NCBI GenBank assembly: GCA_035463475.1
Contig: DATHTE010000003.1
Span: forward strand, 14,880-78,879
DNA length: 64,000 bases
Direction of reading: 5' to 3'
From: JACPDI01 sp035463475
GTDB lineage: Bacteria > Acidobacteriota > Vicinamibacteria > Vicinamibacterales > 2-12-FULL-66-21
A model generated the notes under the pieces. The model did not search any database, was not told where the DNA came from, and worked only from the letters and a program-made list of their open reading frames with translations. Made by a program: the position numbers and the translations under genes. This document shows positions 60,791-64,000 of this stretch, piece by piece (within the stretch, counting starts at the first letter, position 1; each line of letters starts with the position of its first letter).

Positions 60791-61339
60791 CTAGCGCGCC
60801 CAGGTGAACCCCACGCGCGCGCCCCAGAGGTGCGAATCCCTGAAACCTCGCTCGAGCGGCATGTGATCGCGGAACTCGAGGCGGAGCGCCATCCTGTCAC
60901 TCAGCCAGTAATTCGCGCCGACCCCGAAGTTCAAGAGTTGGCCGTAATCGCTCCGGAACCACACGGAGTACCCGCCGACCACGAACGGCGTGAGGCGGTG
61001 CCGCTGCGGCGCACCCGCGAAGTGGTACGTCCCGTCGAACGAGAACAGCGCGACGCCGTAATCGAGGCCCGTCATGGGACCGATCCAGCCGAATTCGACG
61101 GCGGCGCCGAGGTTCTTCCACGTGATCGCCTCGATGCCACCCCCGAAGTGCAGCGTCGAGCCGGCGTTCGGCACACCGCCCGGTGCGACGAACGTGTACG
61201 GGAGATAGCGCGGTGCCGGCTGGTCCTGCGGCGAGGCCTCGGATCCGGAACAGGCCTGCGCGGCGGCGAATCCGGGAATTACGAGCAGAGCCGCGACCGC
61301 GACGACGGCCGTGATGGTGCACCTGGACTGTCGTGTCAT
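60791..61339 (-). CDS. small outer-membrane beta-barrel protein
   Basis: A 182-residue protein with a signal peptide (cleavage near FAAA-QAC) and GGAGG ribosome site. The mature part alternates hydrophobic and polar residues in short strands (GGGIEAITWKNLGAAVEFGWIG, FSFDGTYHFAG, TPFVVGGYSVWF, NFGVGANYWLSDRMALRLEFRDH) and ends in WGARVGFTWAR, the pattern of an 8-stranded barrel of the OmpA/OmpW-like outer-membrane class. Function unknown; no enzyme residues seen. Confidence 0.75.
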   Translation of the reverse strand: MTRQSRCTITAVVAVAALLVIPGFAAAQACSGSEASPQDQPAPRYLPYTFVAPGGVPNAGSTLHFGGGIEAITWKNLGAAVEFGWIGPMTGLDYGVALFSFDGTYHFAGAPQRHRLTPFVVGGYSVWFRSDYGQLLNFGVGANYWLSDRMALRLEFRDHMPLERGFRDSHLWGARVGFTWAR

Positions 61340-61434
61340 GGCATCCTCCCAGCCGGGGTGGCCGGGACATCCTTCACTTGGGAATGCGATATGGGGAGCG
61401 TTCGCGGGTCAGCAGGCGGTCGGACGTCTGCCGG

Positions 61435-62478
61435 TCAAGCTCTCAGCAGCAGAATCCACAGCCAATCCACGGCGGCGTGGGTCACGGCAGCGGCGGTGAT
61501 CTTGCCGGTTTTCGCGTAGACCCAGCCGTAAGCAGCGCCCGCCGGCGATGCGAGCGCCACGTAGCGCCAATCAGGCAGGTGCGCGAGGCCGAAGATCACA
61601 GATGCCAGGATGAAACCGGCGGCGCCCCCCATCCATCTCACCGTGGCGTTCTGGATCAGGCCCCTGAAGAGGAACTCTTCCGGAATGCCCGTTGCAAGGT
61701 AGATCGCCAGCGGCGCTGCGAGCAGGGTCGTCGCGGTGACCTGCGGGCGCCATTCGAGAAAGCCGGTGGCGAGGCCGATCGGAATCGCGACGGGAGCGAA
61801 CGCGGCAGTGGCCAGCAACGCCGTCGCGAAGTCCCGGCGGGTAAGACGGAACGTGTAGCCGATCCCGTCGAGCGGTCGCGCGACGAGAAAGAGGTAGAGG
61901 CCGCTGGCGAGCGCGACGAGGGGGACGCCGTTGAAGCCATCTGGCGGCGGCTGGGGGAGGGCTGGCAGCAACCGGAATTCGATCGGCAGCCACAACAGCG
62001 CCGCCGCGACGAGAACATTCCTGGGGGCTGGCTCCCTTGACTGTGCCGGCGGCCGGCGTCGCGTTGCCAGCAGGACGACAGCGGGCGCGAGCAGGAACGC
62101 GCTGAACGTGATCGCGCGTTCGGCTATCGGCAGCCCTGCGGCGGCTGCGTAGGAAACTACGAAGAGGAGCAACGCGAGAGGCCCCGCGAGCAGCTTCAGC
62201 GTGTCCGGCGCGCGGGACGCGCGCAGGCGGTCCCGCCAGGCGGCGACGCTCAGCGAGAGGATGGCCGCGGTGGTCGCGGCAAAGGCGAGCAGCCCCGCGA
62301 TCCCGGCGGGCGTCGCGAGGCGCGCCTCCCTGCTGCGCGCGTCGACGAGGAAGAAGATGACCGCGAATGCGAACAGCGGGATGGCGGCGGCCAGATCGGG
62401 CGCCACGCGGCGGCCTGCCGGACGCGCGCTCGCCGCGCTCGAGCTCGCAGCGTTCGCCGCCTCTATCCTGGCGTTCAT
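61435..62478 (-). CDS. CPBP family intramembrane metalloprotease
   Basis: A multi-spanning membrane protein (347 residues from ATG 62478). The C-terminal ~130 residues hold the CPBP/Rce1 motifs intact: EEFLFRG (EExxxR), IFGLAHLPD (FxxxH) and a final His/Asp (AVTHAAVDW). Family members cleave membrane-anchored peptides or act as immunity factors. Start choice is unclear: ATGs at 62514, 62511 and 62478 and GTG at 62406 are possible and none has a good ribosome site; the longer forms overlap the start of the divergent CPBP gene. Confidence 0.82.
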   Translation of the reverse strand: MNARIEAANAASSSAASARPAGRRVAPDLAAAIPLFAFAVIFFLVDARSREARLATPAGIAGLLAFAATTAAILSLSVAAWRDRLRASRAPDTLKLLAGPLALLLFVVSYAAAAGLPIAERAITFSAFLLAPAVVLLATRRRPPAQSREPAPRNVLVAAALLWLPIEFRLLPALPQPPPDGFNGVPLVALASGLYLFLVARPLDGIGYTFRLTRRDFATALLATAAFAPVAIPIGLATGFLEWRPQVTATTLLAAPLAIYLATGIPEEFLFRGLIQNATVRWMGGAAGFILASVIFGLAHLPDWRYVALASPAGAAYGWVYAKTGKITAAAVTHAAVDWLWILLLRA

Positions 62479-63043
62479 CTGGTGGCTCGAGCCGCTCGGC
62501 AACTCCAGCATCATTGCGGCATTCTACGTGTTCATCTTCGCGTTCGCCGTGGGCTCGAACGCGCTGCACGGCGACACGCCGCGCTCGCTGGGGATTCGGT
62601 TCGACACGCTCGCGCGATCGGCGCGAGACGTCACGCCGCCGACCGTGATCGCCGTAGCGGTGTTCGCGCTGGCTGGCTTGATCAGCGGGTCGCTCAGGTG
62701 GCCGGAAGGGACGAACGTTGCTCGCGGCGTCGCGGGCTACACGACGTGGGCGCTCGTCCAGCAGTACGCGCTCAACGGCTTCGTGCTCCAGCGCCTGCTC
62801 GATGCCGGAGCGCGGCGGCGCGCCCCACTCGCCGCTGCGGCACTGTTCGCGCTCATGCACCTGCCGAACCCTGGACTGATGGCGCTGACGTTCGCCGGCG
62901 GCCTCGTCTGGTGCCGGGCGTTCGTGCGCGCGCCCAACCTGCTGCCGCTCGCGGTGAGCCACGCGTGCGCCGCGCTCGCGGCGGATCGCTCGCTGCCCTC
63001 ATGGTTCGTCGCGGGGTTGCGGATTGGGCCGGGGTACAACTAG
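62381..63043 (+). CDS. CPBP-family membrane protein with degenerate active site
   Basis: A 220-residue membrane protein with several hydrophobic segments. The CPBP domain is recognisable by ALVQQYALNGFVLQRL, LFALMHLPNPGLMAL (FxxxH) and AVSHACAAL, but the first motif has QQ in place of the catalytic EE of EExxxR, so proteolysis is doubtful. The ATG at 62381 lies inside the 5' end of the divergent CPBP gene. The stop (63041-63043) overlaps the stop of the convergent phosphatase. Confidence 0.72.
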   Translation: MAAARSGATRRPAGRALAALELAAFAASILAFIWWLEPLGNSSIIAAFYVFIFAFAVGSNALHGDTPRSLGIRFDTLARSARDVTPPTVIAVAVFALAGLISGSLRWPEGTNVARGVAGYTTWALVQQYALNGFVLQRLLDAGARRRAPLAAAALFALMHLPNPGLMALTFAGGLVWCRAFVRAPNLLPLAVSHACAALAADRSLPSWFVAGLRIGPGYN

Positions 63044-63636
63044 GGTTCGGGTCGGGCGTAATCACGTTTTGCGCGACCTGCGCCCTTCGACTTCTTCGTC
63101 TTTCGCTTCGCCGGCTTCCACTGCCGGACGAACGCGCACTGCTCCGGCGTCTCCGGTGATGCCCACCCGCCGTCCGGACATTCGCAGCGAAGCTTCGCCA
63201 GTCGCGTGATCGCCGCCTCGCCCGGCTCACCCCTCAGCGCGAGCCAGCAGCCGATGACCGTTCCAGTGCGGCCGACGCCCCCGTGGCAATGGACGTAGAC
63301 AGGTATGCGCGCGACGATCGCTTTCTCGATTGTGTCGAGGATACGCGCAAGCTGTCGCGGACCCGGCACGCCATGATCCGGGATCGGCGAGCGCTCGTGC
63401 CGCACGTCGATCCCGCGCGCCGCTGCTTCCTCCTTCAAAACCGAATCGTACGGCGCCAGCTCGCCCGGCTCGGTCAGGTCGAGAAAGAGGCGGATGCCGG
63501 CGTCGAGCACTGCGCGGATACGCTCGCGAGCGCGCGTCGGGTCCCAGTCACCAGGGTATCCGCCCGCGAGCAGCAGGCCATCGATGACCCAGTAGGCATA
63601 CGGGAACGGGACCGGCTTGGGATCGGGAGCGGACAT
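63040..63636 (-). CDS. dual-specificity protein phosphatase
   Basis: A 198-residue cytoplasmic cysteine phosphatase. VHCHGGVGRTG carries the P-loop Cys117 and Arg123 (CxxGxxR with the extra residue of the family), and Asp87 in IPDHG is the probable general acid. Family members remove phosphate from Tyr/Ser/Thr or from nucleotides/lipids. A Lys/Arg-rich tail (KPAKRKTKKSKGAGRAKRD) follows. Its stop overlaps the stop of the upstream CPBP gene by sharing CTAG. Confidence 0.85.
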   Translation of the reverse strand: MSAPDPKPVPFPYAYWVIDGLLLAGGYPGDWDPTRARERIRAVLDAGIRLFLDLTEPGELAPYDSVLKEEAAARGIDVRHERSPIPDHGVPGPRQLARILDTIEKAIVARIPVYVHCHGGVGRTGTVIGCWLALRGEPGEAAITRLAKLRCECPDGGWASPETPEQCAFVRQWKPAKRKTKKSKGAGRAKRDYARPEP

Positions 63637-63868
63637 GACGGTGATCTGATCTTATCCGCGTGCGGGGCCGACACGGACACCGACCCTGGCGGCGGCCATG
63701 GATGTGCGTACTACGCGCTCAGAGCGCTCCGCCGCGTGCGGGCCCGTTCGCGAAGCCGGCAGACCCCCGCCCCGTGGTCGCCCCGCCGGGTCGGTTGGGA
63801 ACCGGTGTCGGTGTGCGAGACGCGCACATGGGGCCGTCGCGCAGGTGCGACGCTTCAGCCCCGCCGTA

Positions 63869-64000
63869 TCAGAACTTCAGCCTCCCGACGAACTGGATTT
63901 GCCGCGCCGGCGTTGCCGCCATGATGATGCTGCCGAACTGCGGTGTGTTCACGAACCGCTCCGGCGTGCCGTGGTTCGCGACGTTGAATACGTTGTACGC
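63869..64000 (-). CDS. C-terminus of a fourth TonB-dependent receptor (truncated by window edge)
   Basis: Only the last 43 codons are in the window; the rest lies to the right. The reading begins AYNVFNVANHGTPERF, typical of the last strands of Oar-like receptors, and ends QFVGRLKF with a C-terminal Phe, the usual outer-membrane insertion signal. The stop is at 63869-63871 on the minus strand. The spacer 63637-63868 before the phosphatase gene shows no gene. Confidence 0.8.
   Translation of the reverse strand, partial: AYNVFNVANHGTPERFVNTPQFGSIIMAATPARQIQFVGRLKF

Noticed and set aside
1..64000. tRNA, rRNA, CRISPR array, integrase or insertion sequence
   Set aside because: I searched by eye for tRNA T-arm words, regularly spaced repeats and transposase motifs and found none.

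Overview
The window is GC-rich, densely coded bacterial DNA whose gene content points to an Acidobacteriota genome, most likely of the Vicinamibacteria. Evidence for this is inferential: three complete and one partial Oar-like TonB-dependent receptors with N-terminal carboxypeptidase-regulatory domains, two ~1,095-residue Asp-box (BNR/VPS10-like) exoproteins, secreted S46, M28 and M14 peptidases, exported imidazolonepropionase-like amidohydrolases, a CRTAC1/ASPIC-UnbV repeat protein, and no rRNA marker. No tRNA, rRNA, CRISPR array, transposase or phage gene was seen.

Layout. 1-5 kb: the 3' part of a Ycf46-like AAA+ ATPase, small proteins, a PQQ-type sugar dehydrogenase and a lipoprotein-like metallopeptidase, then a gene-poor repeat-bearing stretch (about 4.5-5.04 kb). 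5-12 kb: a TPR protein divergent from an Asp-box exoprotein, an intrinsic terminator, a DUF2891 protein and a SnoaL-like protein. 12-16 kb: a divergent signalling pair, a receiver-HATPase protein and a GAF-PAS hybrid histidine kinase with two receivers and an Hpt domain. 16-20 kb: a DPP7-type S46 peptidase and an amidohydrolase separated by a large perfect palindrome. 20-28 kb: aspartate kinase and a double HTH-cupin regulator facing a TonB receptor, an amidohydrolase and aspartate-semialdehyde dehydrogenase. 28-34 kb: a CRTAC1 protein facing a second, paralogous TonB receptor and an M28 peptidase.

34.2-55.7 kb is the most remarkable part: fourteen consecutive minus-strand genes with gaps of at most about 125 bp and three 4-bp overlaps. 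Read in the transcription direction they are a TonB receptor, an exported HpaI-like aldolase homologue, an amidase, a small Tat-signal protein, an M14 carboxypeptidase, an Asp-box exoprotein, a TauE/SafE permease, an ACS-family MFS carrier, a small amidase-partner-like protein, a second amidase, a DUF2848 protein, a DapA/NanA-type lyase, and HyuA/HyuB (hydantoinase/oxoprolinase) subunits. The natural reading is an uptake-and-degradation system for an unknown amide or cyclic-amide compound: outer-membrane capture, periplasmic trimming, inner-membrane uptake, ATP-dependent ring opening, amide hydrolysis and carbon-carbon cleavage. The substrate cannot be told from sequence.

56-64 kb: a methyltransferase-like protein with an apparent export signal, a ThDP-dependent enzyme, a dicarboxylate/amino-acid:cation symporter homologue, a small outer-membrane barrel, two divergent CPBP-family membrane proteins (one with an intact, one with a degenerate active site), a dual-specificity phosphatase, and the C-terminus of a fourth TonB receptor running off the right edge. 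A family of palindromic intergenic sequences (GGGGTCAGGTCTGG-type and GGGGACAGTC-type) recurs between genes and resembles REP-like elements.
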